In this document: one piece after another, positions 47,066-54,814 of the stretch
How the letters are laid out: every line of letters begins with the position of its first letter
Position numbering within the stretch: position 1 is the first letter of the stretch
DNA from: an uncultured Lachnobacterium sp.
Lineage (GTDB): Bacteria > Bacillota > Clostridia > Lachnospirales > Lachnospiraceae
NCBI GenBank assembly: GCA_900546625.1
Contig: URDU01000008.1
Span: forward strand, 1 to 64,000
DNA length: 64,000 nt
Reading direction: 5' to 3'
The notes under the pieces: model-generated
Databases searched by the model: none
Told to the model about the DNA's origin: nothing
What the model saw: the letters and a program-made list of their open reading frames with translations, nothing else
Made by a program: the position numbers and the translations under genes

Positions 47066-47527
47066 ATGCCAGTAAATGAATCACAAATCAAAAACACCAC
47101 AGCCGGCGCCATCGATGATGACGATGCCGTAATCTTTAAGGAGAGAAAGAGACTGCTGTTTTTCGGTCTGCCGTGGACCTTCACGAAGTACACGATCACA
47201 CCATCCTTTATCACTGTGGAGTCCGGACTTTTAAACACCACTGAGGATGACTGCTACATGTACAAGGTAGCTGATGTAAAGCTCACCACATCACTGATGG
47301 AGCGCATTTTCAGGCTCGGCACCATAGTCTGCTACACAGGCGATGTCACAAGCCCTGAGCTTAAGCTCGTTCATGTAAAGCACTCACGCGAGATAAAGAG
47401 CTATCTGCTCAAGCAATCTGAGGCTGCAAGGCTAAAAAGACGCACCTTAAACACTGTGGATATCGGTGCACACGGAGCAGACATGGCAGATTTGGACCAT
47501 GATGGCATTCCGGATTCGCTGGAATAA
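47066..47527 (+). CDS. bacterial PH-domain (DUF304-like) small protein
   Basis: 153 residues from ATG at 47066, with AAGGAG six bases upstream. The centre (about 25-110; LLFFGLPWTFTKYTITPSFI, YMYKVADVKLTTSLMERIF, GTIVCYTGDVTSPELKLVHV) fits the bacterial PH-like fold of the YdbS/DUF304 kind but without membrane helices. The end DMADLDHDGIPDSLE resembles a calcium-binding loop. The role is unknown. It is monocistronic, closed by a strong terminator. Confidence 0.82.
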   Translation: MPVNESQIKNTTAGAIDDDDAVIFKERKRLLFFGLPWTFTKYTITPSFITVESGLLNTTEDDCYMYKVADVKLTTSLMERIFRLGTIVCYTGDVTSPELKLVHVKHSREIKSYLLKQSEAARLKRRTLNTVDIGAHGADMADLDHDGIPDSLE

Positions 47528-47552
47528 AATTTGCACATTGTACACTATTTAA

Positions 47553-47595
47553 AGGAAGCAGCTTCCGGTTAGTCCGGAAGCTGCTTCTATTTTCA
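47553..47595 (+). terminator. strong bidirectional intrinsic terminator
   Basis: GAAGCAGCTTCCGG (47555-47568) and CCGGAAGCTGCTTC (47574-47587) form a perfect 14-bp stem with a 5-base loop, followed by TATTTTCATTT. It lies between two convergent genes and has AAATAG on the other side, so it may work both ways. Confidence 0.92.
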
Positions 47596-47606
47596 TTTCA
47601 TGCTAT

Positions 47607-48611
47607 CTAATTTAGACAAATATCCTTCGCATATGAATAAGAGATTATTTCTCCCTGCTTAGTAGCAATATAACCTTTTTCTTTATGTGAATAGTTTGAT
47701 ATATCAACTGAACCAAAATCCTTAAATTTCAAATAAATGCGTTCAAGAACATTCTTTTCCTCATCAGATAAAACACCCTTTGGCATATCACACTCAGGAA
47801 TCACCTGATGCTTTTCATATCCATTATCATAAGTCACCTCAATATGAGCCAAATGGTCTGCTGCCATCCTTCCAAAAAGCATATCAAAATTTTCAGGAAC
47901 CGGGCCATATGGTAAATGCGCATACCTTAACCCTGATATTGAAATACCATTTTCCTTATAAAAAATCATGTCTGAATAATTTAACAGCTTCATCAGCTTT
48001 GTCTTTAACAGCTCTGTGCTTTTATTTGCAAAAAATAAAACCATTGCACACAATTTTTCATAATCAAAACCTTTAAATCCATTTTCCTCACATGGAATTT
48101 CGGAGAAAAATTCATCAAAAAACTTTCTATTTTCTCTGTATTCCAAATTCTGCTCAAGTTTTTCTACAATATCAAGCAATTTTGTCTTCTGCTTTTCATC
48201 AATGTCTATCTCATTTTCTGTAAGATATGACCTCATATTCTCAGGATTTTTCAAAAAAATCAAAAGACTATTATGAGCCCGGTCCTGTAACGAACCATTC
48301 TCGTATCTGCAGATAGTCTTATCTCCCCAGTTCAATAATTTTGAAAAGCCTCTCTGGCTTAGTCCATACTGCTGTCTTATTTCTTTAATTTCTTCCGGAA
48401 GAAGAAGCTTATGCCTCCTACGATATTCATTGTATGCATTGATAAGAGTAGCATTATCTAATTCCTCAGAAAATAATTCCTCTCCGCACTCAGCACATAC
48501 AAGAACCTGCGCGTTTACATCTATCATCTCTCCGCATACATTATAAGATTCTTTTTTTGTAACTATTGTAGTCTCAACTTCTTTTTTGCATTCTTCACAA
48601 TATCTTTTCAT
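47607..48611 (-). CDS. antitoxin: MqsA-like zinc finger and HTH fused to a Panacea/SocA (DUF4065) domain
   Basis: 334 residues. The N-terminal zinc ribbon has two CxxC pairs (CEEC and CAEC, about residues 5-40). An XRE-type helix-turn-helix follows (about 70-110; EIRQQYGLSQRGFSKLLNWG). The C-terminal DUF4065 domain (about 185-300; LMKLLNYSDMIFYKENG, LRYAHLPYGPVPENFDML) is the Panacea module that neutralises diverse toxins. ATG at 48611 with AGGAGG eight bases upstream is better than the in-frame GTG at 48620. It follows the toxin gene by about 19 bases, toxin first as in mqsRA. Confidence 0.87.
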   Translation of the reverse strand: MKRYCEECKKEVETTIVTKKESYNVCGEMIDVNAQVLVCAECGEELFSEELDNATLINAYNEYRRRHKLLLPEEIKEIRQQYGLSQRGFSKLLNWGDKTICRYENGSLQDRAHNSLLIFLKNPENMRSYLTENEIDIDEKQKTKLLDIVEKLEQNLEYRENRKFFDEFFSEIPCEENGFKGFDYEKLCAMVLFFANKSTELLKTKLMKLLNYSDMIFYKENGISISGLRYAHLPYGPVPENFDMLFGRMAADHLAHIEVTYDNGYEKHQVIPECDMPKGVLSDEEKNVLERIYLKFKDFGSVDISNYSHKEKGYIATKQGEIISYSYAKDICLN

Positions 48612-48630
48612 CGACTCCACCTCCTATAGC

Positions 48631-48975
48631 CTATGCGAAATCATCCTCATGAAAACCGAGACACTTTAGAATGTCTGTTCCATTTTCCTGCGTGATTTTT
48701 AGCTTTATGTAAAACAATCTTCCGGCAATATATTTTTTAAATTCCCATATATCCCCCGGCTTATCCGGATTAAAGTCCTGCTTTGGTTCCTTATAATAAT
48801 CACTCACGACAAGTTCCAAAAGCTCTGCCTTTGCATCAGTGATTGTTAAACCGTGCTGTGCAAGAGACTGCATATTCTTTCTCCTTGGAACAAAATCATA
48901 TCTGCCTGCTGAAATAAGCGCTTTTGCATTTTCAAGAAATATGGCTATATCCGATATGTTAGCTATATTATTCAC
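48631..48975 (-). CDS. MqsR-like toxin
   Basis: 114 residues in the pattern of MqsR/RelE-fold mRNA interferases: RYDFVPRRKNMQSLAQHGLT near 25-44, DYYKEPKQDFNPDKPGDIWEF near 70-90 and FYIKLKI near 99. The product would cleave mRNA unless bound by the Panacea antitoxin encoded next. The start is GTG with GGAGG seven bases upstream. A consensus promoter sits at 48994-49022. The ribonuclease activity is inferred from the family. Confidence 0.82.
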   Translation of the reverse strand: MNNIANISDIAIFLENAKALISAGRYDFVPRRKNMQSLAQHGLTITDAKAELLELVVSDYYKEPKQDFNPDKPGDIWEFKKYIAGRLFYIKLKITQENGTDILKCLGFHEDDFA

Positions 48976-48993
48976 TCCCCCACCTCCATATAT

Positions 48994-49022
48994 ATGATAT
49001 ATTATTTGTTCTCATATGTCAA
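48994..49022 (-). promoter_or_regulatory. toxin-antitoxin promoter
   Basis: Minus-strand TTGACA (49017-49022), 17-bp spacer, TATCAT (48994-48999), starting directly after the terminator of the preceding gene. The AT-rich ATATATGATATAT run over the -10 is quasi-palindromic and could be an antitoxin binding site. Confidence 0.75.
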
Positions 49023-49023
49023 G

Positions 49024-49055
49024 AAAAATGCGGTCATATGACCGCATTTTATCAA
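49024..49055 (-). terminator. terminator after the transglutaminase-like gene
   Basis: AAATGCGGTCATATGACCGCATTT is nearly a perfect palindrome (GCGGTCATATGACCGC), ending in TTTTTCTT on the minus strand. It closes the pilus/transglutaminase run. Confidence 0.87.
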
Positions 49056-49062
49056 TCAATAA

Positions 49063-51642
49063 TTAAAAATATCCTCTGACCACAGCCTGTCGCGCCACAA
49101 GCTTCTTAAGCCTCTTATACATCACGACTGCAAGCTCACAATCCTCTGTATCAAGCTTATCAGGTCCATAATTGGCCATAAGCACAAGACTCATAAAATG
49201 CTCAAAATCACTCCTTACAAGCTCAGGGTAAGCAGCAATCACCGCATCCACAAACTCAGGCCTTGTGGTATCCATACAATTGGTATCCACACAAGCACCC
49301 TCATTAGCCGCCAGCCTGCCATCCCTCTCAAGCAGCTCATAAAAGCTCCTAAATATGATTCTGACTCTATCGCCCTGCGAAAGCCTCTTATCGAGCGCAA
49401 GCGTGCGTCTCTTCACATACCATATACGAAGTAAAAGCACAATAATGACAAGCAAGCTGCCGCAGACTGCGCCAAGCACCAGCTTAAGCTGCCTGATGCG
49501 CTTCATATCGGCCTCGGTATCCGCTGTATTCTCTCCGTCACGGTCAGCATCCTTGTCCTTTTTGTCTGCAATACTCTCCGTATCCTCTGTGTCAGCCTCA
49601 GGCATATCGAGATTGGCAATCGTACCGGCAAAGCCCGGTGTCGTCTCCACAGGAGTCCAGCCGCAGTCAGGCATATAAATCTCCACCCACGCGTGCGCAT
49701 TGTCATCCTGAAGCACAGCCATATACGAGCCGTCAGCCTGTCCCGAAAACAGATTGGCAGGAGCCGCATAGCCCACCACGTAGCGCGCCGGTATGCCGCA
49801 GGAGCGGAACATCACAACAGCCGCCGAAGCAAAGGCAGTTGAATCACCCTTCTTTTTTTCAAACATAAAGCGCTCTATGTAGTCCTCATCATCAGAAATC
49901 TTTGAAGCAGATTTGGAGAACTCACACCTCTCCCACAGAGTCCTCACAACAAAATTCTTCACATCATCAATCTTTTCATATGAAAGATCCTGCTTTTGCG
50001 TATCGCTCAGATTTCCCTCAAGCTTCTTGTCCCACTCCTTTTTCTTCTTTTTGCAAAGCTTTTCGATGCGCTTTTGGCTCTCAGGCACATCGGTATAGTG
50101 GGTATTCACATACGACTCGTATGAAGCCTCCAGCTCATCAAGCATATTCTGATGATTGTACAAGCCCAGCGAACCTGCTGAGTCACCGCCATCAGAACCG
50201 GAAGCATCCACATCCATCCACTTCTTCATCGTATTGATGTATGCACTGCTCTCAAAGTACTCATACCGGTCATCCTGTGCAGTCTGCCCCTGCACCGAGC
50301 AGTCACCACCCATGATATCATAATAATCATTCAAATAAGCCTGATAAGGCACATAGGTGTACGCAGTATTCGCATTGAGCCTCTCGACTGAAATCGTGCG
50401 TGAAGACACAGCTTCCGACATTCCCACGGAATCAGAGCCCTCCACAGCGCCGGCACCATCCAAAGCTGCATCACCGGATGCAAATTCACCTCCCATCCGG
50501 CTCTGCACATACATCATCCGAAGGAAAGGCATATTCTGGATATAAAGGAGCGAATCACCATCCGTCTTCCAGTTAAGAGCCGCATCTGTCAGGCTGTTTG
50601 CATCGCCCATGCCCCATCTGTTTTGCGTATAGTCTGCACCCACATAGCCCTTTAAATAAAGAATCTCTGTAGGCTTCTCACTGACAGTCACCTTAAGCGA
50701 CTCCACCTCATCATAAGCCGTACCGTCCACATCGCCAAGCACACCATCAGACACGCCTCCTCCCACGCCCTCGAGCGAGAGATTGAGCCTGCCGCCTGAC
50801 ACCTGCGGCAAAAACCTGTACAGAAACTGAAGACCGCTGCTCTTCACAGGAGCAGTCACATCCGACACCACGGAAAGCGGAGCATTTACAGCCGGCCTCA
50901 CCACAAAAAAAGCTAAAAGCACCACAACCGCACCACAGCCTGCACAAAAAGCCACAAGCATATTGGCGATACGTCTGGCTTCCTTCACATTCGTATCAAA
51001 CACAGCCTCATCGTCCTTGCCCCAGAGCCTTCTTCTCACGCGCACAGACGAGCCTGCATATGTGCATAAAAAACAAAGGAGCAATACAAAATAAGCTCCC
51101 TTTGAAATCCTTCCACCACTAAGCAGTGAGCATATCACCACAGGAAAAGCCACAAACAAAAACATAGCTCCATCCTGCCTCTTTATCACAGCCTCAGCCA
51201 TCAACCAGGCAACCATAAAAAACAAAAAGATAAAAAAAATGGTTGCCCCGGTTCCGGCATCTGAAATGAGAGTTATGCCACTTTGATAAGTCCGGTTCAT
51301 CTGACCGGCAACACAATTAAAGGTATATAGTAAGCCCTTCTTAAAAGCCTCCTGCGCAAGCAAAATGCCAAAGCACCACAGCATGATGCTAAAAAGAAGG
51401 ACGAAAAAGCGATATCTGTCCCATGCCCTGTATTCAAATATAAATGTAAACCACACACAAAAGGCTGCCCCGACAGCCGCAAGCACCGGGTAACTTACAG
51501 ACACTGAAAACGCATACAGAAAAATCCTAAAAAGCGCCATCACTGAAAGAAAGCACATGACCGTCATAGGCCATATAGCGTGTGTCCCCTTATTTCCCGG
51601 CTTCGTGAGCAGTGTGGCTCCTACAAGCTCTAAATCTCCCAT
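49063..51642 (-). CDS. TgpA-type membrane protein with transglutaminase-like domain lacking the catalytic Cys
   Basis: 859 residues. There are at least six N-terminal transmembrane helices (about 20-250), an extracellular region (about 260-540), a transglutaminase core (about 580-670), another transmembrane helix near 730 and a C-terminal DUF4129-like helical segment. The core has GIPARYVVGY and the His/acid pair in DNAHAWVEIYMPDCGWTPVE. The usual catalytic Cys (as in GYCxHFAS or GDCxxFA) is Ser601: GDSTAFASAAV. The codon is TCA at 49840-49842. It may be a pseudoenzyme or use Ser. It overlaps the DUF58 gene by 13 bases and belongs with MoxR and DUF58, a common trio. Confidence 0.9.
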   Translation of the reverse strand: MGDLELVGATLLTKPGNKGTHAIWPMTVMCFLSVMALFRIFLYAFSVSVSYPVLAAVGAAFCVWFTFIFEYRAWDRYRFFVLLFSIMLWCFGILLAQEAFKKGLLYTFNCVAGQMNRTYQSGITLISDAGTGATIFFIFLFFMVAWLMAEAVIKRQDGAMFLFVAFPVVICSLLSGGRISKGAYFVLLLCFLCTYAGSSVRVRRRLWGKDDEAVFDTNVKEARRIANMLVAFCAGCGAVVVLLAFFVVRPAVNAPLSVVSDVTAPVKSSGLQFLYRFLPQVSGGRLNLSLEGVGGGVSDGVLGDVDGTAYDEVESLKVTVSEKPTEILYLKGYVGADYTQNRWGMGDANSLTDAALNWKTDGDSLLYIQNMPFLRMMYVQSRMGGEFASGDAALDGAGAVEGSDSVGMSEAVSSRTISVERLNANTAYTYVPYQAYLNDYYDIMGGDCSVQGQTAQDDRYEYFESSAYINTMKKWMDVDASGSDGGDSAGSLGLYNHQNMLDELEASYESYVNTHYTDVPESQKRIEKLCKKKKKEWDKKLEGNLSDTQKQDLSYEKIDDVKNFVVRTLWERCEFSKSASKISDDEDYIERFMFEKKKGDSTAFASAAVVMFRSCGIPARYVVGYAAPANLFSGQADGSYMAVLQDDNAHAWVEIYMPDCGWTPVETTPGFAGTIANLDMPEADTEDTESIADKKDKDADRDGENTADTEADMKRIRQLKLVLGAVCGSLLVIIVLLLRIWYVKRRTLALDKRLSQGDRVRIIFRSFYELLERDGRLAANEGACVDTNCMDTTRPEFVDAVIAAYPELVRSDFEHFMSLVLMANYGPDKLDTEDCELAVVMYKRLKKLVARQAVVRGYF

Positions 51643-52724
51643 ACTGCAAGCTCCTCATCCACCTTGTCACAGTCAAAGTGCTTCACGCACACACCGTTGT
51701 GATAAAAGCTGCCATCCATGTCAAGCCGCATCGTATTGCTGTCAGCCGCAATCTCCCTGTTCTCATAGAGCGCCTCCACATCCACAGACTCCTCATACAT
51801 GCCCGACTCACAAAGCTGCTCGAGCATGGAGTATGTATCAGACTCACTCGCCACAAACCGACTCATGATGCGCTTCTCCTTATCATCCCACCAGATGACA
51901 TGATGCTTCATAGAGGCTTCTGCCATAGACCACGACACAGAGCCGAATATCTCAAGAAAGGCATCCATCACACTGACACGTTCATCGCCGGTGCCTTTAT
52001 ATGACATATCGGCAAAGATAAATGCAGTCTCATTCATCGGCAGACTGTACTCCTTCACCATGAAATCATCAGTCTTTGCGGAAAGCTTCCAGTGAAAGCT
52101 GTGGAGAGAATCGCCTCTCCTGTACTGTCTGATATCAAACACCTCAGACGAATCCTCACCATGACGCAACTTTGAAAAAAGCTCACCGTCCACCGACTCC
52201 GAAAGCCCAAGCACACGCGCCATGTCAAGCATATGAATCCTCGGCAGCACAAACACAGACGAGCTATGCTCTGAAACGCTGCACTCGCGCGTAAATAGGC
52301 TCAGGTAATCCTTCACTGCGACCTTTCCTATATTGAAATACAGCTTGCCGCAGTAGCCGGTACGCAGGTAAAAGCAAAGCGAAGAGCCTGAGCCCGGCGT
52401 TACAAAGGCATCGCGCGTATAGGCACTCTCCCTGCTTGAAAGCCTGCTGTGACACTCAAGTGTAACCGGCACCGTGCTCATCGGAAGCACAGAAGCATTT
52501 GAGACATGCACATCCACCTCAAACTTCTCTCCCTTTGGCACATATCTGTCCGGCACTACTAAGGACGCACTCAGATTTCGCTCCAGATAAACGGAAAGCA
52601 TAAACAGGCACGGCACAAGCAAAAGCTCAAACGAAAGCAGTGTGCGCGCTATATCATTGTCCCAGAATAGTGCAACTGCGAGTGTACATATAATTAAAGC
52701 TATGTAAGAAACCTTTTTCTTCAT
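51630..52724 (-). CDS. DUF58 domain protein
   Basis: 364 residues: two close transmembrane helices (about 7-40), a beta-rich segment and the DUF58 core (about 190-240; YRRGDSLHSFHWKLSAKTDD). This family has a von Willebrand-A-like fold and is nearly always encoded beside a MoxR ATPase. ATG at 52724 has GGAGG five bases upstream; TTG one codon earlier is too close. It probably works with the MoxR protein as a chaperone-like pair acting on a membrane client. Confidence 0.9.
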   Translation of the reverse strand: MKKKVSYIALIICTLAVALFWDNDIARTLLSFELLLVPCLFMLSVYLERNLSASLVVPDRYVPKGEKFEVDVHVSNASVLPMSTVPVTLECHSRLSSRESAYTRDAFVTPGSGSSLCFYLRTGYCGKLYFNIGKVAVKDYLSLFTRECSVSEHSSSVFVLPRIHMLDMARVLGLSESVDGELFSKLRHGEDSSEVFDIRQYRRGDSLHSFHWKLSAKTDDFMVKEYSLPMNETAFIFADMSYKGTGDERVSVMDAFLEIFGSVSWSMAEASMKHHVIWWDDKEKRIMSRFVASESDTYSMLEQLCESGMYEESVDVEALYENREIAADSNTMRLDMDGSFYHNGVCVKHFDCDKVDEELAVWEI

Positions 52725-52748
52725 CAATACCTCCGAAAATCAGACAGG

Positions 52749-53699
52749 TTATCGGCCTATTGTCTGCGGTGTCGGCTGCTTCACCGACGCTAAAATCTCA
52801 GCAAGAACATCCTGCGCAGACTCATTGTACATCCTGCCCTGCGCACTCAGCACAATCCTGTGACGCGCCACATTGATAAACACAGAAGCCACATCACGCG
52901 GCAGCACATACTCACGCCCCTCAACATAAGCAGCCGCCTTGCTCATCCTCGCAAGTGCAAGCGCACCACGCGGGCTGACTCCAAGCTCTATCCTGTCATT
53001 ATTTCTCGTGGCCTCCACCAGACTCACGATATACTCATAAACCGTCCTGTGGACAAATACACCCTCCACTTCCTTTTGTATCGCAACGAGCTCATCAGTG
53101 AGAATGGACGGCATGATATCCTCCATAGGATTGCCATGGTCACGGCTCATCAAAATATCAAGCTCATCTGCCCAGTTTGGGTATCCCATGCTGATGCTTA
53201 TCATAAAACGGTCGAGCTGCGACTCCGGCAGCATCTGCGTACCTGCAGAGCCGATAGGGTTCTCCGTAGCGATAACGTGAAACGGTCTTGGCACCGGATG
53301 AGTCACACCATCCACCGTCACCGTACGCTCCTCCATCACCTCAAGAAGCGCAGACTGTGTCTTTGGCGATGTACGGTTAATCTCATCAGCCAGAAACAGA
53401 TTGCACATGACAGCGCCCTCCTCATAATCAAACCTGCCAAGCTCCTTCCTGTAGATGGAAAAGCCTGTGATATCTGTAGGCAGTACATCAGGTGTAAACT
53501 GCACACGGCTCTGCTTCATATCCAAAACCCTCGCAAACGCAAGCGCCATGCTCGTCTTGCCCACTCCCGGAATATCCTCTATCAGTATATGCCCGTTTGC
53601 AAGAATAGCCTCCATGATGGCAAGCACACAGTCATCTTTTCCTATAATCACCTGTTTCACAGATTGTATAGCCTGAGCGGCCTTCTCATAACCCTTCAT
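52749..53699 (-). CDS. MoxR family AAA+ ATPase
   Basis: 316 residues with Walker A EDIPGVGKTSMA near 38-49, Walker B/sensor LADEINRTSPKTQSALLEVM near 100, ATENPIGSAG near 146 and FMISISMGYP. It is cytoplasmic, and MoxR ATPases remodel partners carrying vWA-like domains, here the DUF58 protein. The gene starts three bases after the sortase stop, so this cassette is in one transcription unit with pilus assembly. Confidence 0.94.
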   Translation of the reverse strand: MKGYEKAAQAIQSVKQVIIGKDDCVLAIMEAILANGHILIEDIPGVGKTSMALAFARVLDMKQSRVQFTPDVLPTDITGFSIYRKELGRFDYEEGAVMCNLFLADEINRTSPKTQSALLEVMEERTVTVDGVTHPVPRPFHVIATENPIGSAGTQMLPESQLDRFMISISMGYPNWADELDILMSRDHGNPMEDIMPSILTDELVAIQKEVEGVFVHRTVYEYIVSLVEATRNNDRIELGVSPRGALALARMSKAAAYVEGREYVLPRDVASVFINVARHRIVLSAQGRMYNESAQDVLAEILASVKQPTPQTIGR

Positions 53700-53702
53700 A
53701 TA

Positions 53703-54548
53703 TTACTCGTTCCTCTCTCTTCTTCTGCGCCTTACAATTATAATAAAAATCACAGTCTCAAGTGTACCTGCCACAGCAAGTGCCACAAGCATCCACGGCC
53801 ACACGTCCACTATTCGCTTTGTGAGTGCGCCAGACTGCATCTGATTCTTTGTCTCACTCTTCTTCTCGCCTGTGTACTCAGTACGCTCACCGCGCACCAG
53901 AAGACGATGCGAATTAATCGCATACGGTGTACAAGTGACAAGTGTACAGTAATCCTTACCCTCCACTATATCAAGGTCTCCCGACTCGTTAGGCTCGACT
54001 ACCTTAATCTGATCCACCTTGTACGCAAGAATCTCATCGAGCACATGCAGGTAAAACTCATCGCCCATCTCAAGCTTATCAAGATTCGTAAAAAGCACGG
54101 CACTCGGAAGACCTCTGTGGCCTGTCAGCACGCAGTGTGTACTCTCGCCACCGAGCGGATAGCTGGACTGCTCCATATGTCCAACCCCCTTTGCGAGCAC
54201 ATCATCACTCGTGCCGCTATATATAGGCAGATTCACATCAATCTTTGGAATAGTGATATATCCAAGCGACTCTCCGACATCCACAAGGTCTGCATAGCTG
54301 ACCGCACTGCTCTCACTCTCTGTGCTCTCAGCCGACACCACGGTACTCAGCTGGTCATTGTACTTGGTCGCAGCCTCCTTTAAGGCATCCACCTTTTCCT
54401 CGTCCAGCTGCTTCACCTCACTGTCGTAGCTCGTGATAGCAGAGCTTGCATGCTTTTCATTTATACGGTTGCTGATATATGGGTAGAGCGCAATCGACAT
54501 TCCGGTGAGGAAGAGGATGGCGCAAAAGATTATTCGCAGTTTCTTCAT
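53703..54548 (-). CDS. class C (pilin-polymerising) sortase
   Basis: 281 residues from ATG at 54548 (AGGA upstream; an in-frame extension of 17 codons is not signal-like). It has an N-terminal membrane helix (about 5-25), a sortase barrel (about 90-220) with His144 in TGHRG, Cys206 in TLVTCTP and Arg215 in SHRLLVRG, and a second C-terminal helix followed by an Arg-rich tail, which is typical of class C. It should link the backbone pilin encoded upstream into a covalent pilus. Confidence 0.93.
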   Translation of the reverse strand: MKKLRIIFCAILFLTGMSIALYPYISNRINEKHASSAITSYDSEVKQLDEEKVDALKEAATKYNDQLSTVVSAESTESESSAVSYADLVDVGESLGYITIPKIDVNLPIYSGTSDDVLAKGVGHMEQSSYPLGGESTHCVLTGHRGLPSAVLFTNLDKLEMGDEFYLHVLDEILAYKVDQIKVVEPNESGDLDIVEGKDYCTLVTCTPYAINSHRLLVRGERTEYTGEKKSETKNQMQSGALTKRIVDVWPWMLVALAVAGTLETVIFIIIVRRRRRERNE

Positions 54549-54690
54549 AGCTTGTATTCCTATAGCTTTGTTTCCTATACCTAAGGCTTCTGATAGCACT
54601 TATTCAAATCCACAACAGCATAAGCTGCATGCCTGCCTAATTGTGGGGTTGAATAAATGTTAGCATATCGCTTCAAAAATGTAAAATAGA

Positions 54691-54740
54691 ATGGTAACCT
54701 CCGCACATGCAGACAGGTAAGTCTGTATGTACGAAGGTTA
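54691..54740 (-). other. long hairpin between backbone pilin and sortase genes
   Basis: On the minus strand AACCT...ACAT.CAGAC and GTCTG.ATGT...AGGTT form a 20-pair imperfect stem with a 4-base loop. The following TATTTTACATTTTTG is only moderately T-rich. It may be a leaky terminator or RNA-processing stem that lowers sortase expression relative to pilin. A small stem TGCTCT-TAC-AGAGCA lies at about 54749-54765. Confidence 0.55.
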
Positions 54741-54814
54741 GTCATCCCTTTGCTCTGTAAGAGCACTTTATTCGCTTAAATCTTATCTAAACTCTCTTTG
54801 GCTATTGCCATTGG

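Noticed and set aside
49024..49055. GCGGTCATATGACCGC palindrome as an operator of the toxin-antitoxin genes
   Set aside because: It is followed by a T run on the minus strand right after the transglutaminase-like stop, so a terminator explains it better, though dual use is not excluded.
52860..54383. 507-codon plus-strand open frame
   Set aside because: It lies antisense to the clearly conserved MoxR and sortase genes, is His/Arg/Leu-rich without domains and has no ribosome binding site. It is a shadow of their codon usage.
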